The notes below the pieces were generated by a model, which was not told the origin of the DNA, searched no databases, and saw only the letters and a program-made list of their open reading frames with translations. A stretch of DNA of 8,474 nt from Chrysiogenia bacterium (GTDB lineage: Bacteria > JAGRBM01), in contig JAGRBM010000250.1 of assembly GCA_020434085.1 (NCBI GenBank), positions 1 to 8,474 on the forward strand. Reading direction: 5' to 3'. This document shows positions 1 through 6,453 of the stretch, one piece after another. The position numbers and the translations under genes were made by a program. How positions within the stretch are numbered: position 1 is the stretch's first letter; the number at the start of each line of letters is the position of its first letter.

Positions 1-1
1 A

Positions 2-184
2 GAGACCTGGGCGCTCATTACCTGGCTCACCTACGCCGCCTACATCCACATGCGCATGGCGCGCGGGTGGAGCGGTCGCAAGGCCAGCTCGCTGGCCATT
101 GCCGGATTTGGTGTTGTGATCTTCACCTACCTGGGGGTAAACCTCTTCCTGTCCGGGCTCCACTCCTACGGCAGCCCCGGCTGA
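2..184 (+). CDS. ccsB: Cytochrome c biogenesis protein, CcsB/ResC (CcsA-superfamily) type, C-terminal fragment
   Basis: Only the last 60 codons are present; the start lies before the window. The frame opens with [18 protein letters not shown], which resembles the conserved stretch after the haem-handling WGWDPKE region of CcsA/CcsB/ResC proteins. It ends with a hydrophobic segment and a GLHSYG terminus, also typical of this family. Family knowledge: these polytopic inner-membrane proteins work with ResB/Ccs1 in System II to move haem across the membrane and attach it to apocytochrome c. Visible here are one and a half membrane segments with a basic [10 protein letters not shown] loop between them. 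The stop codon is followed 8 bp later by engB, and the TGAGGTAAC around the stop also supplies the engB ribosome binding site, so the two are probably co-transcribed. Assignment to the superfamily is strong. The choice of ccsB over ccsA as symbol is uncertain because naming varies. Confidence 0.88.
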   Translation, partial: ETWALITWLTYAAYIHMRMARGWSGRKASSLAIAGFGVVIFTYLGVNLFLSGLHSYGSPG

Positions 185-192
185 GGTAACCC

Positions 193-813
193 ATGCGAAA
201 AGCCCCCGGGGCGAAGGGCTCGCGTCGCTGGCAGGATGCGGAGTTCATCCTTGCCGCCAGCGCGCCCGCCCACTGGCCAAAGCACAAGGCCGCCGAAGTC
301 GCCTTCGCAGGCCGCTCCAATGTCGGCAAGAGCTCGCTGCTCAACGCCCTCGTAGGGCGCAAGGCGCTGGCGCGCGTTTCCGGCACGCCCGGCCGCACGC
401 GCCAGATCGTCTTCTTCGAACTCTCCGCCAAGCTCTGCCTGGTTGACCTGCCGGGCTACGGCTACGCCAAGGTATCCAAGAGCGAGCGCAATGCCTGGGG
501 TAAACACATCAACGCCTACCTGCAGGAGCGCGAGAACCTGGCCCTGGTGATCGTCCTGCTCGATGCGCGCCACGGGGCCAGCGACCTCGACAAAATGCTC
601 ATCGACTTTCTGGGCGAGTGCGAGATTCCCATCCAGATCGTCTTCACCAAGGCCGACAAGGTGCCCAAGACCAAGCTCAAGGCCCAGATCAGGCGCTTTG
701 CCGAGGACGTCCTGCCCGGCTACGCCGAGCACGCGCTGGCCATTTCCAGCACCACCGGGGATGGAATCGACCAATTGCGCCGCCGCATTGAGGGAGTACA
801 ATCCTCGGAATGA
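193..813 (+). CDS. engB: Ribosome biogenesis GTP-binding protein EngB (YihA/YsxC)
   Basis: This is a 206-residue TrmE-Era-EngA-EngB-Septin class GTPase, a normal length for EngB. All G motifs are visible: G1/P-loop GRSNVGKS at residues 40-47, G2 Thr within GTPGRTR near 64-70, G3 DLPGYG at 85-90, G4 TKAD at 152-155, and G5-like ISS at 184-186. The LPGYGYA and GTPGRTR signatures are characteristic of EngB. In other bacteria it is a cytoplasmic GTPase needed for late assembly of the 50S ribosomal subunit. The ATG at 193 is supported by a GAGGTAA Shine-Dalgarno that overlaps the stop of the upstream gene. The stop codon overlaps the start of the next gene in an ATGA, so translation of the two is probably coupled. 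No missing residues or truncation are seen. Confidence 0.97.
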   Translation: MRKAPGAKGSRRWQDAEFILAASAPAHWPKHKAAEVAFAGRSNVGKSSLLNALVGRKALARVSGTPGRTRQIVFFELSAKLCLVDLPGYGYAKVSKSERNAWGKHINAYLQERENLALVIVLLDARHGASDLDKMLIDFLGECEIPIQIVFTKADKVPKTKLKAQIRRFAEDVLPGYAEHALAISSTTGDGIDQLRRRIEGVQSSE

Positions 814-1490
814 TCTGCCCTGAATGCGGGACCGAGAACAACAACTGGGCGCTGCACTGCAAGCGCTGCCAGACGCCCCTGCCCCGCGGCATGGATCGCT
901 GGCTCTTTGCCGGCGCGATCTTGGTCGGTGTGGCTGTCTTCGGCATCATCCTCTCGCGCCTGGGCGTGATCGACAAAGTGCTCCAGCAGATCTACGCCAT
1001 CGAGTTTTTCCCTGAAGAAGAAACCCCGGTGTCCGAAGCCGACCTGGCCGATCCCGAGGTGGTGCACCTGCTGCAACTGCCCAACCAGCAGTGGGAGTAT
1101 CAGGAGCCCCAGAACCTCTCCGAATCCGACAGCAATGCCCGCGCCCTGGTTGCACTGGGACACAAGGAAAAGCTGGCCTTCGGCACGGTACTGGTCGAAC
1201 CCACTGATCTCTCGTCCGAAGGGCTGGAATCGCTGGCGCTGGATCGCCTGAAGCTGCGCGCCGAAGAGTTCCGCGTGGTTCGCGAGGTGGACATCAACCT
1301 GGGCGGCGTGCCCAGCCGCCGCGCCGAGTTCATCATGGAAATGGGCGGGCTGATGATCCGCTACATGGCCACCTACGCCGTGAATGGACAAAAGGGCTAC
1401 CAGATACTGTTCTGGTGTCTGGACTCGGATTACCCGGAGTTCGAACCCCAGTTCACCCAGTCACTTCAGAGCTGGAGCTGGGACCACTGA
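810..1490 (+). CDS. Zinc-ribbon single-pass membrane protein of unknown function
   Basis: This 226-residue protein opens with a zinc-ribbon knuckle pair: Cys3-x2-Cys6 and Cys17-x2-Cys20 (CPEC and CKRC). A single hydrophobic helix follows at about residues 31-50. The rest (about 51-226) is a soluble domain, acidic at first and then of alternating beta/alpha character, ending in an aromatic-rich SLQSWSWDH tail. With a metal-binding N-terminus and one helix, the likely topology is ribbon in the cytoplasm and the large domain outside the inner membrane; this is inference. The ATG overlaps the engB stop by 4 bases (ATGA). A purine-rich GAGGGAG lies at 790-796, rather far upstream, so the start probably depends on coupling to engB. 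I do not recognise the C-terminal domain. Its cysteine content (only Cys in the ribbon and one near residue 198) gives no hint of catalysis. Confidence 0.85.
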   Translation: MICPECGTENNNWALHCKRCQTPLPRGMDRWLFAGAILVGVAVFGIILSRLGVIDKVLQQIYAIEFFPEEETPVSEADLADPEVVHLLQLPNQQWEYQEPQNLSESDSNARALVALGHKEKLAFGTVLVEPTDLSSEGLESLALDRLKLRAEEFRVVREVDINLGGVPSRRAEFIMEMGGLMIRYMATYAVNGQKGYQILFWCLDSDYPEFEPQFTQSLQSWSWDH

Positions 1491-1535
1491 TCTGATATTC
1501 ATAGGGGTGAGGGCAAACATCCCGGAGACACCCGC

Positions 1536-2327
1536 GTGACAACGCGAACACTGGCAGTGCGCTGCCTGACTTTCGGCATCATCTTCCTGGCAATCCTTCT
1601 GGCATCCCGGTTCGCCCATGCCGAGAACTGGGTCATCGTGCTCGGCGAAGTAGAGATTCGCGAGCGCCCGGGTTTCTCCCAGCCCGTGCTGGAGAAGAGC
1701 CCGGAGTTTTCCCCCTACAAGGTGGTCAGCAAGGTCGAGGCCGATAAAGAAGGCTCGCAGACCTGGTACGAGATCGTCCTGCGCGAGGACCGGCGCATCA
1801 AGCGCAAGCGTGCCAGGGGCTGGGTCCTCGAGCTGCCTGACGATTCGGGCCCGCTCTCGAAGCCTTCGGTACCAGTCTACAAGACACCCGATGCGGCCAA
1901 CCTGATCGGCAGCAAGCGCAACCACGAACTCACGCTGACCGGCATGCGCAGCCCCGACGGCAAGTGGCACGAGGTGCAGTTCGACGACAAGGTCGAGCAC
2001 CTGCGCCAACAGGTGGGCTACGTGCCCGCTTCGCTCACCTGGCTGGAAGAAGACCCGGACCTCACTGAGCTGATCCCGCGCCTTGAACGCATCCGCAACT
2101 CCCAATGGCCCGCCAACTGGAAGGCCTTCTGCGTGCGCCGCACCATTCGCAAGGGATTCCCCCGCGCCGCGGTGGAACTGGCGCTGGGAGAGCCCACGCA
2201 GATCGGCAGCCCCGCCACGGACAAGGCCGACGAGGTCTGGACCTACCGCAAGGATGGCGAGATGGTCGGGATCTTTTTCAAGGGTGGCAAGGTGATCGGC
2301 TGGAAGAAGAAAAAGGCCGGGCGCTAG
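1536..2327 (+). CDS. Secreted protein with tandem SH3b-like domains and a BamE-like C-terminal domain
   Basis: This 263-residue protein uses a GTG start at 1536, supported by GGAGA at 1524-1528. Residues 1-29 form a signal peptide (basic start, hydrophobic core near 11-23, AHA cleavage site before Glu30). About residues 33-100 look like a bacterial SH3 domain (VEIRERPG, later WYEIVL and RGWVLEL). A second SH3b-like unit spans about 111-167 (VPVYKTPDAANLIGS, then KWHEVQF and VGYVPASL). About residues 200-258 resemble the SmpA/OmlA/BamE fold: RKGFPRAAVELALGEPTQI, a VWTYR strand, then GIFFKGGKVIGW. Family knowledge: SH3b domains often bind peptidoglycan or peptides, and BamE-like domains occur in envelope proteins. 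The periplasm is the likely location. There is no lipobox cysteine, so it is not a lipoprotein. A 45 bp gap separates it from the zinc-ribbon gene, with no clear promoter or terminator between them. Domain calls are by eye; the specific function is unknown. Confidence 0.87.
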   Translation: MTTRTLAVRCLTFGIIFLAILLASRFAHAENWVIVLGEVEIRERPGFSQPVLEKSPEFSPYKVVSKVEADKEGSQTWYEIVLREDRRIKRKRARGWVLELPDDSGPLSKPSVPVYKTPDAANLIGSKRNHELTLTGMRSPDGKWHEVQFDDKVEHLRQQVGYVPASLTWLEEDPDLTELIPRLERIRNSQWPANWKAFCVRRTIRKGFPRAAVELALGEPTQIGSPATDKADEVWTYRKDGEMVGIFFKGGKVIGWKKKKAGR

Positions 2328-2353
2328 GCTGCCGCGCCGCTCTCACACGAACA

Positions 2354-4669
2354 TCATTTTCCTGAGACGGCCTTCTTGAGGGCCTCGAAGACTTCGTCGG
2401 CGCTCTGGTAGCGCGCGTCCTTGTTCTTGGCCATCAGCTTGAGCACCACATCGGCGAAGTCGTCGGGAATCTCCGGAACGTATTGCTTCACCGACGGTGG
2501 CGGCGTGTGGACGTGGTGATAGGCAATATCGCCCTCCGGGAAGGGCAGCTCCCCCGTGACCATTTCGAAGAGCGTGACGCCCAGCGCATAGAGATCCGTC
2601 CGGTGATCGACGCCCTCGCCCGTTGTCTGCTCTGGCGACATGTAATAGGGCGTGCCGGCCACGCGGGTGGTCTGGTTGGTCACGTCCTTGAGGATCTTCG
2701 CCAGGCCGAAGTCCATGATTTTCACTTCTTTTTTGTCGGTCCACATGATGTTCGAGGGTTTGATGTCGCGGTGGATGACGTTGTTCTCGTGGGCGTACTG
2801 CATCGCCTTGCAGATTTGCCCGGCAATCACCAGCGCGGCCTTGTAGGGAATGCGCCCGTCTTCGACGAGCAGTTCCTTGATGGTGCGCCCCTCCACGTAT
2901 TCCATGGAGATGTAGGTATCTCCCGCTTCCTCGCCCACGTCATAGACCGTCACGATGTTGGGATGATTGAGGGCGGCCGCGCTCTTGGCCTCGCGCATGA
3001 AGTTGTCCAGGGCCTGCGGGTGCGTCTTGAAGGCCGGCGGCAACACCTTGAGCGCGATCGTGCGATCGAGCATCGTGTCGCGCGCCTTGTAGACAATGCC
3101 CATGCCCCCGCGGCCGAGCTCGGACTCAACCACGTAACGGCGCTGGGCCGCCTGGGTGGGGGCCTGCTGGTCACCCTGATAGACGGTGGCGTCGAAGCGC
3201 CCGGCGCTGCTGCCCGAGCCCGTGATCCCGGCGCCGATTCCTCCCGAGGTCGCCAGCGGCGCCGAGGGCGTGGCCGGGCGCGACTGCATGAGTTTTTTCA
3301 CCTCGTTCACGCGCTGCGAGACGTCGCGGAAGTGGTAGTCGGCCGTCAGGATCTGGTCGTAGATGTTGAGGGCCTTGTTGTACTGGCCCTCTTTTTCCAG
3401 GCAGATCGCCATCTGGTAGTAGACGGGGATGTTGTCCTGCCGCACTTCGTTGTCACCGACCGAGAGCTGGTAGTTCTTGATCGCCAGCGAGTGCATGCCC
3501 TTTTCGCGGAAAATATCGCCGAGCATGGCCTTGCCTGCGGCGAAGTCGGGTTCGCCGGCCTCGATCGCCTGGAGCGCGCGGATGGCCTGGTCGAAGAGGC
3601 CGCGGTCGAAATAGGCCTTGCCCACTTCGAATTTAGCGCCCGCTTTCTCGAACATCTCGGTGGCCTTGGCCGCGTCGCCGCTCTTCTGATACTCGGCGGC
3701 CGCCTCGTGCCAGGCCTGCGCGCTCTCGTAGGCACGGGCCGCCTTGAGGGTATCGCCCATCGCCGAATACGCTTCGGCCGCACGCTGATGCGCACCGGCT
3801 TTCTCGAACAACCGGGCGGCGTTGGTAAAGTCCTTCTGCTCTTCGTGAAGCTCTGCCGCGCGCGCGTATTCGCCGGCCCGCTCGAAGTGGGAGATAGCCT
3901 CGAGCACCTGTCCCTTCTGCAGGCAGATCTCGGCGCGCATGCGCTCGGCACCAGACTTGTCGCCGCTCTCGGCCAGGGTGCGCGCCGCTTCTTCGAGCCG
4001 CCCGCTGCGCGCCATGTAGTCGGCCGCGCGCTTGGCATCGCCGGCTTCGCGCAGCACTTCCGAAATTTCGCTGAAGAGCTCGGCGCGCTCGAGCACCTCG
4101 ACCGCTTCGTCGATCTTTCCGGCGCGCGCGTAGAGCAGGCCGCTCTGCCGTGCCAGCCCGCGGGTGGCGTAGGATGCGGCAATGGCGGGCTGGTCCTTGA
4201 AGCGCTTGAGCGCGTCTTCGTAGGCGCGCATGTAGAGCTGGCCCGCAATGATTGACTGCCCGGCGCGGGCGCACACCTCGGCGGCGCGGCGGGGCATTCC
4301 AAGCTGCTGGAAGATGGAGCTCGCAGTATTCCAGTCACCGGCCTGCGCGGTGGCGCGCGCCTGGCGATAGGGTCGCCCGGCCTGGCCATAGGCCTCGGCC
4401 GCCTGTTTGAAGTTGCGGGCGCGCTCGAAGTGCTCTCCCGCGACGATGTACTGGCCGAGCTGCGCATACAGCGGTGCGGCATCGCCGTAACGACCGGCGC
4501 GCGCGTAGGTCGCGGCGGCCAGGTTCGTCGCCCCGGCGCCCAGATAGGTCTGCACCGCGTCGTCGTACTCGCCGGCGGCTTCGAAGAGCCGTCCGGCCTC
4601 CATGGCGTCACCGCCCTTGGCGGCCTTGCGCGCCTGTTTGGCGAGTTTTTTTGCTTCCGCTGGGTTCAT
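2354..4669 (-). CDS. Hanks-type Ser/Thr protein kinase with a long N-terminal helical-repeat scaffold
   Basis: This is a 771-residue protein. Residues 20-369 are helical repeats with a 13-residue period; about 370-460 look like more ordinary TPR units. A Pro/Gly/Ser/Thr-rich linker covers about 463-510. The kinase domain covers about 511-768 and looks catalytically complete: glycine loop GRGGMG at 519-524, Lys541 in ALKVL, alphaC Glu560, HRDIKPSN with Asp635, Lys637 and Asn640, DFG at 653-655, SPE at 678-680 and Asp692 in the F helix. His-Arg-Asp marks an RD kinase, usually activated by activation-loop phosphorylation; the loop holds several Thr. No membrane segment is present, so it should be cytoplasmic, with the repeats binding partners. 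The start overlaps the stop of the upstream pentapeptide gene (ATGA on the minus strand), so both proteins are probably made together. The gene is convergent with the SH3b gene, 26 bp away. The kinase assignment is firm; the substrate is unknown. Confidence 0.96.
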   Translation of the reverse strand: MNPAEAKKLAKQARKAAKGGDAMEAGRLFEAAGEYDDAVQTYLGAGATNLAAATYARAGRYGDAAPLYAQLGQYIVAGEHFERARNFKQAAEAYGQAGRPYRQARATAQAGDWNTASSIFQQLGMPRRAAEVCARAGQSIIAGQLYMRAYEDALKRFKDQPAIAASYATRGLARQSGLLYARAGKIDEAVEVLERAELFSEISEVLREAGDAKRAADYMARSGRLEEAARTLAESGDKSGAERMRAEICLQKGQVLEAISHFERAGEYARAAELHEEQKDFTNAARLFEKAGAHQRAAEAYSAMGDTLKAARAYESAQAWHEAAAEYQKSGDAAKATEMFEKAGAKFEVGKAYFDRGLFDQAIRALQAIEAGEPDFAAGKAMLGDIFREKGMHSLAIKNYQLSVGDNEVRQDNIPVYYQMAICLEKEGQYNKALNIYDQILTADYHFRDVSQRVNEVKKLMQSRPATPSAPLATSGGIGAGITGSGSSAGRFDATVYQGDQQAPTQAAQRRYVVESELGRGGMGIVYKARDTMLDRTIALKVLPPAFKTHPQALDNFMREAKSAAALNHPNIVTVYDVGEEAGDTYISMEYVEGRTIKELLVEDGRIPYKAALVIAGQICKAMQYAHENNVIHRDIKPSNIMWTDKKEVKIMDFGLAKILKDVTNQTTRVAGTPYYMSPEQTTGEGVDHRTDLYALGVTLFEMVTGELPFPEGDIAYHHVHTPPPSVKQYVPEIPDDFADVVLKLMAKNKDARYQSADEVFEALKKAVSGK
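3563..4612 (-). repeat. Coding array of about 25 units of a 13-residue helical repeat in the kinase N-terminus
   Basis: Counting residues, an [A/S/L]-G turn recurs every 13 residues, with the unit G-x4-A-[A/G]-x2-[Y/F]-x2-A. Examples are GEYDDAVQTYLGA (33-45), GRYGDAAPLYAQL (59-71) and GAHQRAAEAYSAM (292-304). The phase is kept without an indel over residues 20-149 (10 units), 171-248 (6 units) and 253-369 (9 units). The interruptions are a 21-residue irregular segment at 150-170 and a 4-residue insertion at 249-252. At DNA level this is a diverged 39 bp period. Each unit is too short for a full 34-residue TPR and fits one short helix plus a turn, so two units would make a 26-residue helical hairpin. 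It is related in look to TPR-like alpha-solenoids; the exact fold is inferred. Confidence 0.85.
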
Positions 4670-6453
4670 TGCATCATCACCCGCCAGTAGATCAACCCCG
4701 CGGTGCTGGCCGCGATGCCGATGATCGAAATCACGCTTACGGCAAAGAACGTGCTGAGCGCGCCCGAGGGCCCGCCGCGCGCGCGCTCACCGGCATAGGC
4801 CCCGGCCGACCAGAACCAGGAGAGAAGCAGGAACACCGCGCTGGCCAGCAGCGCAATGGCAAACACCTGGGTCTTGAGCGGCTCGGGCAGCAGCGGTCGC
4901 TCCATCAGGGCGTAAACCCCCATGAGCACCCCCGGCCCGAAGAGCAGGCTCAGCCAGAGCGGTCCCGTGACCGGCGGCGGTCCGCGCCAGATGTTCGACT
5001 TTGCGGGTGCAGGTGCGGGCGGCGGATTCGCCGCCATGGGCATCGTCGGCGTCACTGGATGCTGCGCGGCCTGCTGGCTGTGATGGGCCGAGTAAGGGAG
5101 CCCGCCCCCGCTCACCCCGCCGAGCGGGGAGTCCGACATCACCTGCGTGAGGTTTGCCCCCTCGGCGTTGACCCCCGAGAGGCTGGTCTGCCGAAGGTCA
5201 ACGCGCAGGAGCTGCGCCCCGCGCAGGTCGACCTGATCGGCCTTGCCCTGGGAGAGATCGCAATCCTCGATGGAAGCTTTCGAAAGATCCGAACCGGAAA
5301 GAACGATCCCCGGCAGGCGGCAGTGCTTGAGCACCGCGCCCGTGAATTCCGCGCCGGAGGCAACCGGCGCACTGCCCTCAAGCTGGGAGAGCTGCACGCC
5401 GCGCAGATCCGACCAGGAAAGGTCCGCCTGCGCCAGATTCGCCTTCACGCCCTGCGCACCCTGCAGAAAGGCGCCGCGCACTTCGGCACCGGTGAGATTC
5501 GCGCCGCTGAGATCGGCGCCGCGCAGATTCACGCCCGAGAGGTTGCTGAATGAGAGATCCGCGCCGCTGAGCACGGCTTTCTCCATGGTCGCATCGTAAA
5601 AGCTCGCCCCCTGCGCATGCACGGCGGTGAGGTTCACTTCCGTGGCCACCGCGCCCTCGAGGCAGGCGCAGCGCATGGAGGAGCCCTGCAGGTTGGCGCG
5701 CTCGAATTTCACACCCTCGAAGGCGGCTTCATCGAAATTGCAGGCGGCGAGCCGTGCGCCGCTGAAGTCGCAGGCGAAGAAACGCCCCTTTGGAAATGCC
5801 GTGCCGTTGGCCACGCATTGCGCGAAGCCGCACTCACGCCAGTGGGAGTTCGCATATTCGCCACGCTCGAGTTGCACGCCGTGGAAATCACACGAGACGA
5901 AGCTGGCGCCCTTGCCCTGTGATTCCGCCACCGAGGCATCGTTGAAACGGCAGCCCTTGAAGACCGCATCGCTCAGCGTGCTGCGCCCCAGCGATGCGCC
6001 GGAAAAATCACACTGCTCGAAGTCCGCTCCCGCGAAGTCGGTCCCCTCAATGCGGGCGCCGCGAAACGAGGCCCCCTTGCAGACAATGCCGGGCGCGCGG
6101 GCCTGGGCCAGTTGCACGCCCTCGGCTGCCGTGCCGTCGAGTTCTGCGGACTTGAGATCGGCGCCGTCGAGGTTGGCACCCTTGAGCTGGGTCTTGTGAA
6201 ACTTGGTCCGGTGAAGAACCGCCTGCGAGAGACGCGCCCCGGTCAGGTCCACACCGCTCAGGTTGGCGTCGGTGAGATCGGCCTCGGAAAGATCGGCCCC
6301 GGCGAAGCTCGCCCCGGTGAAGTCGAGACCGACCAGGCGCGCGCCCTGAAGCGAAGCCTTGGGCAGGTGGATCCCCTTGAGGTCCAGGTCCGCCTTGGAC
6401 TCGTTGCTCTGCAGCCGGGCCACGAGCTGATCTTTCGTCAGAACATTCGCCAT
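4666..6453 (-). CDS. Pentapeptide-repeat protein with three C-terminal membrane helices
   Basis: This is a 595-residue protein with no signal peptide. Residues 21-435 are pentapeptide repeats of the A(D/N)LxX type, followed by a flexible linker rich in Pro, Ala, Gly and His (about 440-497). Three hydrophobic helices lie at about 498-517, 528-550 and 567-590. Family knowledge: pentapeptide repeats fold as a right-handed quadrilateral beta-helix, four pentapeptides per turn. Inferred topology: the N-terminal beta-helix sits in the cytoplasm, anchored to the inner membrane through the C-terminal helices. The length is far above that of MfpA/Qnr-type topoisomerase protectors (about 200 residues), and the membrane anchor also argues against that role. 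The ATG at 6453 has no strong Shine-Dalgarno. The next in-frame feature is the repeat itself, so the start is plausible but not proven. The stop overlaps the kinase start by 4 bases, which suggests a functional partnership. Many pentapeptide proteins have no known role; none can be assigned here. Confidence 0.95.
   Translation of the reverse strand: MANVLTKDQLVARLQSNESKADLDLKGIHLPKASLQGARLVGLDFTGASFAGADLSEADLTDANLSGVDLTGARLSQAVLHRTKFHKTQLKGANLDGADLKSAELDGTAAEGVQLAQARAPGIVCKGASFRGARIEGTDFAGADFEQCDFSGASLGRSTLSDAVFKGCRFNDASVAESQGKGASFVSCDFHGVQLERGEYANSHWRECGFAQCVANGTAFPKGRFFACDFSGARLAACNFDEAAFEGVKFERANLQGSSMRCACLEGAVATEVNLTAVHAQGASFYDATMEKAVLSGADLSFSNLSGVNLRGADLSGANLTGAEVRGAFLQGAQGVKANLAQADLSWSDLRGVQLSQLEGSAPVASGAEFTGAVLKHCRLPGIVLSGSDLSKASIEDCDLSQGKADQVDLRGAQLLRVDLRQTSLSGVNAEGANLTQVMSDSPLGGVSGGGLPYSAHHSQQAAQHPVTPTMPMAANPPPAPAPAKSNIWRGPPPVTGPLWLSLLFGPGVLMGVYALMERPLLPEPLKTQVFAIALLASAVFLLLSWFWSAGAYAGERARGGPSGALSTFFAVSVISIIGIAASTAGLIYWRVMMQ
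5149..6393 (-). repeat. 83 consecutive pentapeptide units in the membrane-anchored protein
   Basis: The central hydrophobic residue of every pentapeptide falls on a residue number divisible by five from Leu25 to Leu435, so the phase is never broken by an insertion or deletion. Centres are mainly Leu at residues 25-105 and 295-425, but 17 of 25 centres between 130 and 250 are aromatic (Phe, Tyr or Trp). At four units per turn this is about 21 turns of beta-helix. Non-canonical centres (Ala, Gly, Val, Cys) occur at scattered positions such as 110, 120, 125, 180, 215, 270, 335 and 360, without shifting the phase. Confidence 0.93.

Noticed and set aside
720-1391. A 223-codon minus-strand open frame opposite engB and the zinc-ribbon gene
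   Set aside because: It is opposite EngB, which is certain, and a gene with a zinc ribbon and membrane helix; it shows no domain of its own.
2320-2338. Inverted repeat GGCGC...GCGCC across the stop of the SH3b gene, a possible bidirectional terminator
   Set aside because: The stem is only 5 bp with a 9-base loop and no T-tract on either side, so it is indistinguishable from chance in GC-rich DNA.
2483-4255. A 590-codon open frame on the plus strand, antisense to the kinase gene
   Set aside because: It lies wholly opposite a clearly coding kinase gene with full catalytic motifs. Its His/Val/Leu/Gly-rich translation has no recognisable domain. Long antisense frames are expected in high-GC coding DNA.
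4474-5553. A 359-codon plus-strand open frame opposite the end of the pentapeptide gene and the start of the kinase gene
   Set aside because: Its translation is Arg/Gly/His-rich low complexity, and it spans the junction of two well-supported genes on the other strand. It is a shadow of the repeat codons.
4666-6453. Quinolone-resistance (Qnr/MfpA-like) function for the pentapeptide protein
   Set aside because: Those proteins are about 200 residues, soluble and dimeric with DNA-mimic features. This one is about three times longer with three membrane helices.
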